From positions 3,978,001-4,042,000 of the forward strand of contig NC_086351.1 of the NCBI RefSeq assembly GCF_036324505.1: a stretch of DNA of 64,000 bases, written 5' to 3'. Of this stretch, positions 32,303 through 61,615 are shown in pieces. The notes under the pieces are model-generated. The model made no database searches. It had not been told where the DNA came from and saw only the letters and a list, made by a program, of their open reading frames with translations. The position numbers were made by a program, and so were the translations under genes. Within the stretch, counting starts at the first letter, position 1; every line of letters begins with the position of its first letter. Source of the stretch: Eleginops maclovinus (Eukaryota; Chordata; Actinopteri; Perciformes; Eleginopidae).

Positions 32303-32449
32303 CCTGGCAAGGGAGGTGGAGGAAAGACAGTAGAGGGAGGGATGCGTGTTTGAAGGCAGATGAAGGCGGTGAGGATAGAGCAGGAAGTGACTGAAAAGTA
32401 AGAAGAAGAGAATGGGAAATTTAGATACATGACTCCACCGCTGCTGTTG

Positions 32450-32580
<131 letters not shown>

Positions 32581-34103
32581 TTTAAATCAGGGCATTTATA
32601 TGTATGTGTTTGTCTTGCCTGTGCGTGGCCTTGACTGAGGGGCGGTTGTATCACTTGTGGTGTGTGTGATTGTTTAAGTGTGTGTACACCAGCAGCAGCA
32701 GGATGGGACGGTATCTGTGTGAGAGCTTCGCTTACTCCCTCTCTCCCAAAGTCAGCGTGAAGAGGAGAGGGGAGAGGATGCAGGAGCAGAGAAGGAGAGG
32801 GAGAAGGAGAGGTGTAAGGAGTGAGGAGGAGGAGGAGGAGGAGGAGGAGGAGTAGGAGTGGGGAGCAGTAGTGTGAGAGAGGCACAGCTGGGAAATGAGA
32901 AATGCAACCCCTCCCCGTGTACCACCACCTTACACTCACACACACACGATCCCCATCTCTTTATCCTCCCCTCAGGAAAGAAGAGGTGGAGGTGGAGGCG
33001 TGGGGGGGTGGAGGGGGTGAAGGGAAGGGAGAGGCAGGGGGGATAGGAAGAGATGGAGAAGGGGACAGATAGGGGCATTAAAATTCATGGCCTTTTTTTT
33101 ATTTTCCCTGCTGAAAATCAATAGTGTTTACTATGAATGAGTGGAACAGTGGACAACAGTGGTGCCGGGGGGACAGAGGGAGACAGAGAGGAGGAGGAGG
33201 AGGAAGAGAGAGAAAGAGAGGGAGGTAAAGAGGAGGAGGGGTGACTTTATTGCGATAGGCAGAAGCACCAGAGGCCAAGGTTAAAGACCAGCAGCAGCAG
33301 AGAGACTGAGAGGGATGGAGGCACTGAGTAAATCCACTTGTCTTCTGAAGCAGACAGACTGCGCTGTAAATGCATATTTACTATTGGCCATCATAAGATT
33401 GTAATGTAAAGTAAATCATAACCTGCCCGACAGTAATGTCCCCCATGTAATATCATCCGTTCAACCTTCTTTTTTCTTTTTCTTACTTTCCATTCCTCAT
33501 TCCTCGCTCCGGCTGCCTCTACCTCGCAAAAAAATGTGTGTGTGTGTGTGTTAATTGGCAGCCGGCAAACACCACTGACAAAGCCTCTCAACAAGCAAAC
33601 AGCAGACTCACACACACACACACACACAAACTCCAGACCCGTTCACACTGAGTTGTTCTGCAACCCTGACCCTGTTTCCTGCTGCTGAAAGCATAGAAGT
33701 TCAGGATGACTTACCACTGTTTTGATTAAGCGCTGCCTGTGTGTCTCACGCCACTTGATCAAAGCACAGAAACACTATCTGTTTTTCTGCTTTTTACCGA
33801 ATGTGGCCCCTACATGTTTCGTAGCAATCAGAACTTTTAAAACAGTTATGCCCTTTTACTGCGGGCAAAATGCTGACAGTAAATAGAAAACAAAGATTTA
33901 AGGGTGCTGAATGCTACTTCTAAAATACTGCAAAGTTTTCTCCCTTTTTTCTTTCTTAGATCAAAAGGCATTTTTGTTGTTGCTGTATTTCTTTCTTTAC
34001 TACATGTATGGTATCAGATTCTCAGCATGAAGTGTCTTTAGGTTGTTTTGTGCATACGGTATGTACACTTGGCTATCTTGTGCAAGTGTGTGATCCTGCA
34101 TTG

Positions 34104-34105
<2 letters not shown>
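32581..34105. other. non-coding stretch, purine-rich
   Basis: Contains a (GGA)n run at about 32824-32851, a GGAGG-rich segment (32975-33070) and short CA/GT runs near 33535 and 33609. No gene is recognised. Confidence 0.35.

Positions 34106-34154
<49 letters not shown>
34106..34154. repeat. (GT)n microsatellite
   Basis: 49 bp, continuing as GAGTGAGTGAG. Confidence 0.95.
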
Positions 34155-34156
<2 letters not shown>

Positions 34157-34598
34157 TGAGTGAGCTGGGCAGGGGGTGGTATATATTCAGGCAGCTCATG
34201 CATTATGGAGAGTGCAGGTGAGAGCGTCTAAATGTGAACTTCTGGTATGTGGAAGGTTCAGGGCCAATCTCACTGAAGCCTTTGGTATTAGCATAGCATC
34301 TCCATTTCAAATCGGCCTGTCAAAAGCCAGCAGCATGTTTTATTCAGCAACAGATATTGATCACATATTATGCATATATACCAAATCCATACAACATACC
34401 AAAACCAGAGCCTTTGAAATGTATATGATACTGCGTTGTGAATACGCCCCATGCTGAATTGTTATGTGCATAAACCTTGCAACCCTTTCCGGATGCTAAA
34501 TATATTTAGAGTTCGTATGCAGCTGCAGTGTTTTGCAGAAATGATCAGAGTTTTGTTTACCGGTCAAAAGAGGCAGGCAAAGTGCATCTATTCAGCTG

Positions 34599-36106
<1,508 letters not shown>

Positions 36107-36208
36107 TGTCTGGGTAATGGGGCCAAAGACTCCATGAAATGTAAGTTTCTACTGGAAGTATAGTGAGTGAGTACTTGCACACACACGCTCAATGGGGTCT
36201 GATTTGGA

Positions 36209-36209
<1 letters not shown>

Positions 36210-36242
<33 letters not shown>
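36210..36242. repeat. short (GT)n run
   Basis: 33 bp. Confidence 0.92.
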
Positions 36243-36243
<1 letters not shown>

Positions 36244-36639
36244 AGCAGGATGTTTTTACTCAGCACATGTTGTCACTCTCCTGTCCCCCACCCCCCCACC
36301 CCCTTGTACCTTTTGTTCCAACCCTATTCCACCATTTTGGTTTTTGTTCTCCGACAAAAAGAGGCCCCACAGCACGGCCCCCTACCTGAGCACCGGCTCC
36401 CTCCAGATACTTTTCAAAGCTTCCCCTCGGACACACACTCTCCCCCCTCCCTCTCATCTCAAACCCTCTCTTTCTCTCCTTTTTTTCCAATTAGCTTCAT
36501 TGGCAGGTCTATAATAAGGAATTAGAATTAGAATTCCCAATGGAAGAGAAATGTAAATGCACATAACTACACTCAATATGTAAATGACATATGACAGCAG
36601 GAAAGAAAATCTGAAGCTTTCTCGTTTTGTTTTTACAGA

Positions 36640-36951
36640 TATTTTAAAGTAAACACCGCCTTTTTCCTGGTCTGAACTTGTAGTGTTTTTGGAAACCTTT
36701 TAAAGTTTTATTTTGGTGAAGATCTTAGCTGTTGTGTCTACAGGCTGCAGAAGGTGGCAGGAGCGGTTGCTGTCTCTACAGATTACTCAGGAAAAGTCCA
36801 TTTGTTTTGTGTATTTTGTAAAATTGTGTAATTTTTGTATATATTTTTGTATCTTGGATGTAATATTAAGCTGTTTTTGGCTCTTTTTGCTGTAACACAT
36901 GAAAATATCCCCTCTGTGGGACATAAAGCTATTCTGATTCTGATTCAGACC
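36640..36951 (+). mobile_element. 3' end of a non-LTR retroposon (LINE or SINE)
   Basis: The stretch ends with ATCCCCTCTGTGGGACATAA, then AGCT and ATTCTGATTCTGATTC. A CCCC-TGTGGGA-(A)TAAAG stem followed by a short tandem tail is the typical 3' terminus of teleost LINE/SINE retroposons. The 5' boundary is uncertain. No reverse-transcriptase frame is present, so this is a truncated copy or a SINE. Confidence 0.6.
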
Positions 36952-38143
36952 GTAGTTTATATGACAGGAGCTTGACCAAAAAACCCATTTATCATATTCA
37001 CGCGCCGGATTGGAATCAATATAATTGGTTTCAACATATTTGATATCTGTGCAACTCATTATTTGTTGAGTTGAGAAGGCTTTAAAAAAATACTTATTGG
37101 GCATAAAAAGTTGCTTTATATGGATTACAGCTCGCTGAATTAAGTATAATCAGAATCGTATCATGGCAGACTTTTAATATCGGGTCGGGATGAAGCCCCT
37201 TTTGATTTGACCCAGTCAGTTGTCTCTGGGTTGCCAGGTTTGTCCCCCTGTCTCAGCAGTCTGTGGTCACGGTGTGTTTTTACTTAATGTCTTTCTCAGC
37301 CTCCCCCTCTCTCTCTGCTTAGCGGTGCTGCGGTGATGGGAGGGCTCCGGTGGGCTTGTTGAATGAACTCTGTGGTTGTGCTGACAAATCAATGATAAAG
37401 AGTAATGACATCAACACCGTAATGTATCTCCTTGTGCTTTCATTGACTCTCCCTGTCTCCCCCCTTGACTCCCCCTCTTAGCGTTTATGCCACCTTGGGT
37501 CTTTGACTTCGCTTTGCACCATAAACTATGTTTCTTTCTCCTTATGTTTGGCGTTATTTGTATCTTTTATCTCCGTCGTTTGTTTCTCTCTATTGGTCCG
37601 TCTGTGCTCTAACTCCCTTCCTCTCTCCCTCCCTCCCCCTTTCGTTGTATTGATCCAGTCATAGTTTTCTCAGTCTTCACAGTACTGGGCCGCTCTAATC
37701 AATACAGATAATTGTCTGCTCTCTCTCGATGCCAAACATAGTCTCCCCTTCTCCCCTCTCCCTCCCTCTCGCTTTTTATCAATGAACCCCGGTCTTCCCT
37801 CACCCTCCTCACCCACCCCGCCCTCCCACCTTCAGACGGGGATTCCCCCTCCCCTAATCACGGGAGATAACCTGCTTTCTTTACCGATTTTCTCCCCCCC
37901 CCCGCCCTCCCACACACACTTCCCTTCCTCCCTTTCCTCCCCCGTTCATCGATTACCGTGAGAGCCAGGGCCCGGCCCGCCCGCCCTGCAGATGTAAACA
38001 CACACAGCGCTCGTGTTGTGGTTTAGTTGTCCTTCGACCGCTCCTCTTGTGTGGCCCGTTTGGTTAATCAGTGGAAATCCTTCAGTTTATCTGTGGAGAC
38101 GGCTTCTTGTGATGACCCAGCTTCAAGTCATACACCCACTATC
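36952..38143. other. non-coding stretch
   Basis: AT-rich, then C/T-rich (37600-37960). No gene is recognised. Short poly-C at 37894-37902. Confidence 0.35.
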
Positions 38144-38156
38144 CGACCTTTGACCT
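38144..38156 (-). promoter_or_regulatory. nuclear-receptor DR1 site
   Basis: CGACCTTTGACCT is the exact reverse complement of the 13-bp DR1 at 7337-7349. It sits directly upstream of the diverged tandem repeat array. Binding is inferred. Confidence 0.35.
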
Positions 38157-38170
38157 TTATTATCGCCTGT

Positions 38171-38948
38171 ATTTGACTTTGAAGCAGACATCTTGGACCA
38201 GTTTAAGGCCCTCATCCATTGGTTGATCTATTCTTTATAGTGTTCACAAATTGAATAAGAGTCTTTTAATAAAGCAGTAAAAGTAAAATTGACTCCATTT
38301 TAATTATTTAAAAAGCCCTAAAATCAGATTTGTTTCTCAGAGAGCTTTAAAACTTTCCACCTCCGCATTCTTACCATCTTCAAAATACGATGTTTGACTT
38401 CAAAGCAGACATCTTGGAGCAGTTTAAGGCCCTAAACCATTTTCCTAACATATGCAATCCGGTGAATAAGACTCTTTTAGTTACGCAGCAAAAGCTTTAA
38501 AATCCTCCTCTCCCTTATTCATAAAATCTCGCCTTTGAGAGGTCGTCCTCTAAAATATGATCATTAATGTTGGACTTTTGGACCCAAATTCAACTTCTGA
38601 CTGATAGCATTTCTTACAGATCTCATTGGCTAAATTAGAGTCTTTTAATAAAACAGTAAAAGTCAAATTGACTCAATTTTAATTAATTAATAACCCACAT
38701 TTTACACACCCCTCATTTATACACATTTTTACTCGTCATGTTGAAAATACGATTACTTCTTGTTGGACATCCTCGACCAGTCTAAGGCCACAATCATCAT
38801 CCATTGTCTGATCTTTACAGATTGAATCAGTTGAGTTAGAGGCTTTTATTTAAGCAGCACGTATCAATTCAAGTCTGCTTTAATTATTTGAAAAGCGCAA
38901 CATGAAATCGTGTTTCAGAGGGCTTTAAAATCTTCCATATCCTCTGTC
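38171..38948 (+). repeat. four diverged tandem units of about 180-220 bp
   Basis: Units start near 38171, 38391, 38568 and 38758. Each follows the same order: a TTGGAC/TTGACTT start with ACATCTTGGACCAG-type words, AGTTTAAGGCC, an ATTGAATAAGAGTCTTTTA-type core with AAGCAG and AAAG, TTTTAATTATTT, and GCTTTAAAA with a CTTCC-type end. Units differ at many positions and by indels, so the array is old. No coding frame persists through it. Confidence 0.8.
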
Positions 38949-39320
38949 CCTCAGACCCTCGATTCGGGAAACAACCACATATACTTCTTAAATAAATGAA
39001 GGGAGAAAGCTCAGATGGAGCAACAAAGGAGGAATCCTCTTCCTTGTGCGGAGTAAACAAGCAAACTACAATATGGAGAAACAGAGTGACAGTGTTATGT
39101 AAATAAAGACCCTAACGTGGGATGTAAATCTTAAGTGTGATAAGTAAAGGAGTTTCCGGATAAAGAGACTGCAGTGAGCCAGAGTATATCCGCAGTTGGA
39201 CCCAGTGCAGCGTTCATATTCTGCTTCTACATATGAAATCCTCCGTGTTTAATAATGCATCCACCCATCCAGCCAACAAGACAGGTTTAGGGCCTGCAGG
39301 TTATTATGCTTGGTGTGTGC

Positions 39321-39322
<2 letters not shown>

Positions 39323-39411
<89 letters not shown>
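39323..39411. repeat. (GT)n microsatellite
   Basis: 89-bp perfect run. Confidence 0.97.
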
Positions 39412-39413
<2 letters not shown>

Positions 39414-40168
39414 CTCCATGAATCAGTCTCTGATGTATACTCCTTCACTGACTCTATCTGGAGCTTCATGTAAACCACAGAGGAAATATCAATGACAAAA
39501 TATATATGTATCCAATGTTTACACAAATATCTCATATCTGCTCACATCTGCCGCAACTGATAGCCGAGGCAACGCCGTCTCTCTGTTTGGTCTTTGCCAC
39601 AGGAGGAGTAAATGAGATGGAGTTGGAAAAGCAAAAAGGAATCTGTTTCAATCACAAAGCAGGGGAAATGATCTGCTGTAATATGGGAAAACAAGATAGC
39701 AATAACAAAACATTTGAATTGTTTGAGTGTGCTGGAGTTTTCTGAATATATTTGTGCATCGGTGAGTTATCTGTGTGATTGAATGTGTGTGTTTGTGAGC
39801 AGGCTACACATCTGAGACAATCGGGGAGAGTCTGCAGGCTCAGGTTTACATGTGTGTGATCTGACTAAGCAGGGCTTAGAAGGGCCAGCAGCGGGATGGA
39901 GAGCAGGAGAGGAGGGTGGAGGGAAGTGAAGCAGCGGGGTTATATTGTCCAGGAGGAGCTTTAGGGAAGGGGAGGGGGGGCTTGGGGTCGGACGGGGAGA
40001 CAGCAGGGATCCTCCTCACCCCCTGGGAGTTGAACCTACAACCCCCTAACCTTCCTCTAGCCCTCTGGTCATGGACTTGAACCCTGTAACCCCCTGATGG
40101 ACAATCTGTTCTTCTCCCCAGCCTCGCTGCAGCGCTGTGCATGCCATTAACGGATAAAGAGGCTGTCT

Positions 40169-40171
<3 letters not shown>
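39412..40171. other. non-coding stretch
   Basis: No coding sequence or recognised repeat. Confidence 0.35.

Positions 40172-40258
<87 letters not shown>
40172..40258. repeat. (GT)n microsatellite
   Basis: 87-bp perfect run. Confidence 0.97.
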
Positions 40259-40261
<3 letters not shown>

Positions 40262-40434
40262 CAGGGACACTTCCATGCATGAGTCAAGTGTTTGGTCAGT
40301 TGGCTGTGGCTTTGACGTTGGGTCTTGCCCCCTTTTTATTTAACGCTTGTCAAACAGAGGAGCTAACAAAAAAGGAAGAACCCTGGAGTGCGGTGATTTG
40401 TTATTTTGATGTTTGCACGCGGGTGTGAGAGGAA

Positions 40435-41048
40435 GATTTATTTAATTTGATAAATAGAGTATAAATGTACAGAGCATTTTAATGGATAAACAGAGGATAA
40501 AGGTAACAAAATAGAGAATTAAAATACATCATTAGAGTATTTAAATTGGTAAAAGAATATTGAAATAGACAAAAATGAGTATTAGAATATATAAACTGAG
40601 TATTTCAATGTATGTATAGAGTATAAAAATAAGTAGAACATTAAAAATGAGTATTCAAATACAGTAATAGCAGATTGGAATAAATAGAGAATTAAAATAG
40701 ATATAAAGAGTTTAAGAAAACTATAAAAAAGTATTGAAATAGACAAACACAAATAATGAAATTGAGTATTTAAATATATAATGAGTATTAATTCATAAAT
40801 AGCTGATTCATATTGATAAATAGAGTAAATAAATATAAATAGAAAGAGTATTAGAATAGATTAAGAACACGATAAAAGAGTTTTCAAATAGACAAATATA
40901 GTTTTCAAAATTATAAAACGAGTATTAATACATAAAAAGATGTTTGAAATGCATAAATAGAGTATTGCAATACATAGAAAGAGTGTTAAAAAATAGTATT
41001 GTGATAAATTGAATATTGAAATTGGTGAATGGAGTATTGAAATATAGG
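40435..41048 (+). repeat. degenerate AT-rich minisatellite (TAAATAGAGTATT units)
   Basis: About 600 bp built from imperfect units of roughly 18-24 bp with the core ATAAATAGAGTATTNAAAT. Clear units appear at 40447, 40504, 40525, 40570, 40614, 40680, 40815, 40943 and 40963. Sequence composition changes abruptly at both ends. It is non-coding. Confidence 0.85.
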
Positions 41049-42283
<1,235 letters not shown>

Positions 42284-42658
42284 AGGGGGAGAATAGGGAT
42301 AAGGTAGAGAAAAGGATGAAGGGGGAGAGGGATTGCACCCGGAGAAAGATGGATGTAGCGATACAGGTAGAGAGGAGGCGGAGGAATATTGATGAGGAGG
42401 AGGAAGGGAATAGGGGGGTGCAGTGTGTGGGGAGAGAGAGGGAGAGAGAGAGAGAGAGGTGAGGGGGTCAAACAGCAATCCCTTGAATTGAGAGCCAATT
42501 ACTGTAATTGTAATCTGGATTCAAAGCATAGAGACACAGCAGTGACAGGCAGGCAGCCGTGGACACACACGCTCACAAACAGACAAAAGACAGCGTGTGT
42601 GTGTCGATGTCTCTGCATGCTGTGTTGATTGTTCTGTGAAACTGAAGATGTACATGCA

Positions 42659-42659
<1 letters not shown>

Positions 42660-42748
<89 letters not shown>
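42660..42748. repeat. (GT)n microsatellite
   Basis: 89-bp perfect run. Confidence 0.97.
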
Positions 42749-42749
<1 letters not shown>

Positions 42750-43527
42750 CACTCCATTCTTCTCCTCTGAATGGCAGTGCAGGAGTCAGCCTGCCAATCA
42801 ACTATTGTACTCTTGTCAATTTAATAATATTTCTGAGCGCCGACCTCCACAGCCAGCGCTCTAAATGTGTGTGTCTTCCTATACGTTTCTCTGTCTCTCC
42901 CTCTTTCACCTCAGTCTAACCCCCACCCTCTCCCCCTGCCTCTATCTCCCTCCCCCGGTCCCTGTCTCTCATTCTTTCCTTTATTAGAAGAAGATAGTGC
43001 GAATCCTTCATCTCTCTTCCACTAATTCTCTGCGTTATTGTCCCTCCGTTCGGCCCTCTGTGTCTCTGCACTCCTTCCTTTTTCTCGCGGTGATCTATAA
43101 CGCTTGCTTTTTTCCTCCCTCCTTTCCTTATACTTTCCATCACTCTTTTTTCTCTGTCATCGCCTTATCTCAACTTCCTCACCCTCTTTTCTTCCTCTCT
43201 ACACCACTGATGTCCCTTTTCCCGTCCGCCTCATATTCAACACTGTCCCTTTTTGCTTTTTCATCATCATAGGCTCATTTTGTCAACTCTATGTCTCCCC
43301 TTCTCATTCCTCACCCTCCCTCCATCCTTCCTTCCTTCCTCATCCCTCTCTCCCTCCCTCCTCGATGCTCGTTCCCTGGGGAGGTCAGTAATAATGGTAG
43401 TGATGGAGTGAGAGAGGGAGGTGCGATTATTGTCTTGTCGGGAGTCAGAGGAATCGATCGGCCCAGAAATATGAGGCGCGAGAAAGAGCCGCTGTGTCAG
43501 ATACAATAACCACCCGCTCCCGGGGGC

Positions 43528-43529
<2 letters not shown>
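42749..43529. other. non-coding, pyrimidine-rich stretch
   Basis: Long C/T-rich DNA (42890-43380) gives spurious Ser/Phe/Pro frames. No gene is recognised. Confidence 0.35.

Positions 43530-43603
<74 letters not shown>
43530..43603. repeat. (CA)n microsatellite
   Basis: 74-bp perfect run followed by imperfect CA words to about 43670. Confidence 0.97.
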
Positions 43604-43606
<3 letters not shown>

Positions 43607-43979
43607 TTTAGACGCATACACAACATACAGACACATACCCGTATTCGACACAAACATACACATTTATTTGGTTCAGCGCAAGTGCAGACACTGACACGCC
43701 CGCACACTCGTACCATCTTTCTTTTTCATTAAGGCAACGCACACACACATATCTCTCTTCTTCTGTGGTGGAGGAGAGTGCAGCCCAATCATCTACATGC
43801 TTTGATCTGAGATAAAGCGCCGGAGTAGATCTGTGCTGATCATTCTTCATGCACAGATAAAGGGCACGGCGAGGAAAATCGCTCACACACCTTTCACTCA
43901 CGTAGCTATAAACAGACATAAACACACACATGCAGGCGTGCGCCGCACACACACGCCAGCACTGAGACCTTTCACTGCT

Positions 43980-44039
43980 GTTGCCTGGCAACGTGGCCGA
44001 GTGTCCAATCCGCGCGGAGAACAGTGGCCGGTGATGTCA
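43980..44039 (+). promoter_or_regulatory. promoter-like X-box / CCAAT / CRE-like cluster
   Basis: A perfect RFX X-box palindrome GTTGCCTGGCAAC (43980-43992), a CCAAT box (44005-44009) and a CRE-like TGATGTCA (44032-44039) lie within 60 bp in GC- and CpG-rich DNA. These are classic proximal promoter elements. A consensus donor GTAAGT begins at 44343, so an untranslated first exon of about 300 bp ending at 44342 and splicing to 48215 is conceivable. Promoter function is inferred. Confidence 0.4.
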
Positions 44040-44151
44040 CGGCTGCTGCTGACCAGCAGGACGGAGAGAGAGAGGAGGAGGAGAGACAGGGGGAGGAGGA
44101 GAGGAGAAAAAGTTTGAATTGGAGAAAGAGAAAGCAGGGAAGGTCGCAACA

Positions 44152-44182
44152 GATGATGATGATGATGATGATGATGATGATA

Positions 44183-44213
<31 letters not shown>
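44152..44213. repeat. (GAT)n microsatellite
   Basis: About 20 GAT/ATG units with a single TAA interruption, 110 bp downstream of the CRE-like site. Confidence 0.97.
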
Positions 44214-44442
44214 GAAGGTTTGAATAATACCGAGGGGGAAGAGAGGATGAGTGGACATTGAAGCTGGTTGCATAACTCAAGTCACCCATTACTGTATTTG
44301 AATTTGTAGACCATCAAAGCTCACAACAGCTGCTTTGTCAGTGTAAGTGACCAGTTTGGTGTAAAGTGGCCTAAACGCTCCTCCAGGCATCGATGAAGTC
44401 CCTCCCCGTAGACCCTCTGCTCTTGTGCCAGAACAAGAAGCT

Positions 44443-44468
44443 GAAGAAGAAGAAGAAGAAGAAGAAGA
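44443..44468. repeat. (GAA)n run
   Basis: About 26 bp of GAA repeats. Confidence 0.9.
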
Positions 44469-45338
44469 ACAGGGGAAGAAAAAAGATTTGAGCTTCAACC
44501 TTGGTAGCGCCGTGGGAGAGAGCGGTGTCTGTCTAGACAAGCCCGGCTCCCCTATGGGCCGGCAAGATGATATAGAGGAGGGGAACGGTGTGAGAGAAGG
44601 ATGGAGGGGCCGCAGGAAGAAAAGGGGAGCGATTGAGAGGTATTAGGACAGGAGAGGAATAGGTGTTGTAAAGGTGTAGGCGGCGCGTATGAGTGTGTGA
44701 GATGGCGCCGGGTCCCATGGTAGCCAACAGTGTGAGTGTGTTTTAGCCCCTGCTGCTTCTCATACAAAAGCTCAACCTCTGTAGTCTCCACAGCGCTACA
44801 CCTACTGTTTATAGTCCTGCGGCTCCTCATGGGGCCACACCTGCACACACCTACACTCTGGACTGGATTTAAAATCTCACACCTTGCAGGATAGAGTCTT
44901 GCTGTCGAGCTGTGCATGGGACTTGGCGGGTCCGTCAGCGCGCTATGTCTGCTCTGTGAAGAGAGGAATATGATGGATTATACGAATTAGAGGCAGTGTG
45001 TGCTGCAGGCCCGAGGCTGCAGTAGATATAGGAGGGCCGGAGTCGGAGCTGGGTTGGAGACCCTCTGAATCGTCCCTGCAATGACCCATTATACACCGAC
45101 TGCGTCCTCACCCCCAGCAAATATCCTCTCTCTATCTCTCACCTTCATCCCCATCACTCTTTCTCCTTCATCCCCTTCCTTTCTTTTTTCTTTACTATTC
45201 CTCTTTTTCTCCCTCTTAGTAACCCCCCCTCCTCCCTCCCTCCCTGCCCTCTCCCTCTCTCTCTGACAGTGGAGTGATTGATGGCGCTCTAGAGGCCTCA
45301 GCCTCCCCCATCCTCCTCCCTGGGGTCCCACTATCAGA

Positions 45339-45341
<3 letters not shown>

Positions 45342-45377
<36 letters not shown>

Positions 45378-45379
45378 TG
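45342..45379. repeat. (GT)n run with TATG interruption
   Basis: About 38 bp, interrupted near its 3' end. Confidence 0.92.
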
Positions 45380-45778
45380 CGTTTATTATGTTACGAGCAT
45401 AACTTCAGGCGGTGAGCAAAACACTGCGTTAACATAACTCACATTCCCTAATAAAAATAATTATAATATATATATATTGTTTTTTATTTATGATATGTTT
45501 CAGTTAGAAATAAAAGCAGGGATCCCTGGGTCCTGAGACGTGGTGGCGGTGAGGGCTAATAAAAAAATGTAAATATAAATCAGCTGATCTTCAACAATAA
45601 GGAACAATAAAAAATAAGGAATCCTTAAATAATACCCAGAGTAATACAAGATGTATGCACACATTTATTCTAGATAATATCTCAGGTGTGTGTGTAGTTT
45701 GTGTTCATTTGTCCTCTTCAATTGAGTCCATTTTGCCGCGGGCCCTATATCATCTAAGTGAGGCTTTAGTGTTGCTAA

Positions 45779-45796
45779 GTCTCCATGGTAACCAAT
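45779..45796 (+). promoter_or_regulatory. X-box-like motif abutting CCAAT
   Basis: GTCTCCATGGTAAC (45779-45792) resembles an RFX X-box dyad and runs directly into CCAAT (45792-45796). It is the fourth such motif in the left 48 kb. Function is inferred from the motif only. Confidence 0.35.
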
Positions 45797-45843
45797 GCTC
45801 AAACCTCTTTGGGGCACGAAGGCCCCCCATGGCCATGAACTGT

Positions 45844-45848
<5 letters not shown>

Positions 45849-45910
<62 letters not shown>

Positions 45911-45926
45911 CACACACACACACACA
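45849..45926. repeat. (CA)n microsatellite, one interruption
   Basis: 78 bp with an AAC break near 45908. Confidence 0.97.
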
Positions 45927-46267
45927 AAGAGCACACTTAGCTGCACCAGCCACCTATTTGGAGCTACTCAAACATACAAACACACACACAAAGACACACA
46001 CTCCGGTAGCAGTGTGGGTGGACTGGAGTTTGAATAAAGGTCACGGCCAAAGCCAGGCTGCCCAGACGACCTCTGACCCGGAGACACGCCCCCTGCCCAA
46101 CGCGCGTCTGTCACCGACAGCAGTCTGTCCGTTCGCCTCCCGATCAAGGTCCAAACCTTATCACAGACACAACGAGGCCAAATGAAATGGTCAAACGGAA
46201 GATTTTCTCAGGCGTTTGAGTCTGTTCGGTGTCTAGTCTGAGCTTAAAGCTGTTGCACAGTTCGTTG

Positions 46268-46440
46268 TTGGGCCGTAACTAACACACTCTTTAGTTTTCT
46301 GTTTTAATCATTTTCTAGAATAATCAATTAACTGTTAATAAAACGTCTTCTCTTTTGTTATCTGATCATCAGGCCAAAAGACAATCAGTTAACTGTTATA
46401 TGGAAAAGACAATCAGCAAATCCTGTTTGAGGAGTGTTGC
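46268..46440. mobile_element. degraded teleost interspersed repeat, opposite orientation to the 17-kb copy
   Basis: GGGCCGTAACTAAC, TTTTAATCATTTTCTAGAAT, AATCAATTAACTGTTAATAA and GGCCAAAAGACAATCAG follow the usual start of the fish repeat that reads roughly 'GGGCTGCAACTAACGATTA...TCGATTAAT...TTTGGTC'. The copy is strongly mutated. A further fragment, AACCTTAATCGGTTAATTGA, lies near 46640-46660. Confidence 0.5.
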
Positions 46441-47578
<1,138 letters not shown>

Positions 47579-47710
47579 GACCAAGGAGAGATGGTCATGG
47601 CTAATGGAAGACAACAGGAACATCTCAAAGTTAAGGATGAAAGTTTTAGGGTTCAAAGCTCCACATGTATCACACACTCTTGGTCAGATTGTCACCCTTT
47701 CTGTTTCTCT

Positions 47711-47822
<112 letters not shown>

Positions 47823-48216
47823 TTGCTGTTTCCAGCGTGCCATCACTTTCCGTCGACACCCGTCATCCCCCTCTTTTTCACCCTCGTCTATCTCTTCTAT
47901 CTCCTCGCTCACTCACTCTCCCACTCTCTAACCTCTAGCTTATCCCCCTTTTTTTCTTCTTCTTCTTCTTCTGTCTTGTATTTTCTCTCCTCCGTGCAGA
48001 GTTCCAACTCTTTTGAGGCTTACTTCCTGTTGTGTTGCAGGATGTGGGGAGGAGGTGGGGCTTGGGGGGTGTGGACTACATAGAGAGTAATTTTTCTCTT
48101 CTCAACCATATGATTTAACACACTCCCCCTTTTTTTGGTTTGAGAGCGAGGGAGGGAGGAAGGGAGAGTGAGAGTTTGTCTTTACGTTGCGCATACACAC
48201 TCACACTCACACAGAT

Positions 48217-61615
<13,399 letters not shown>

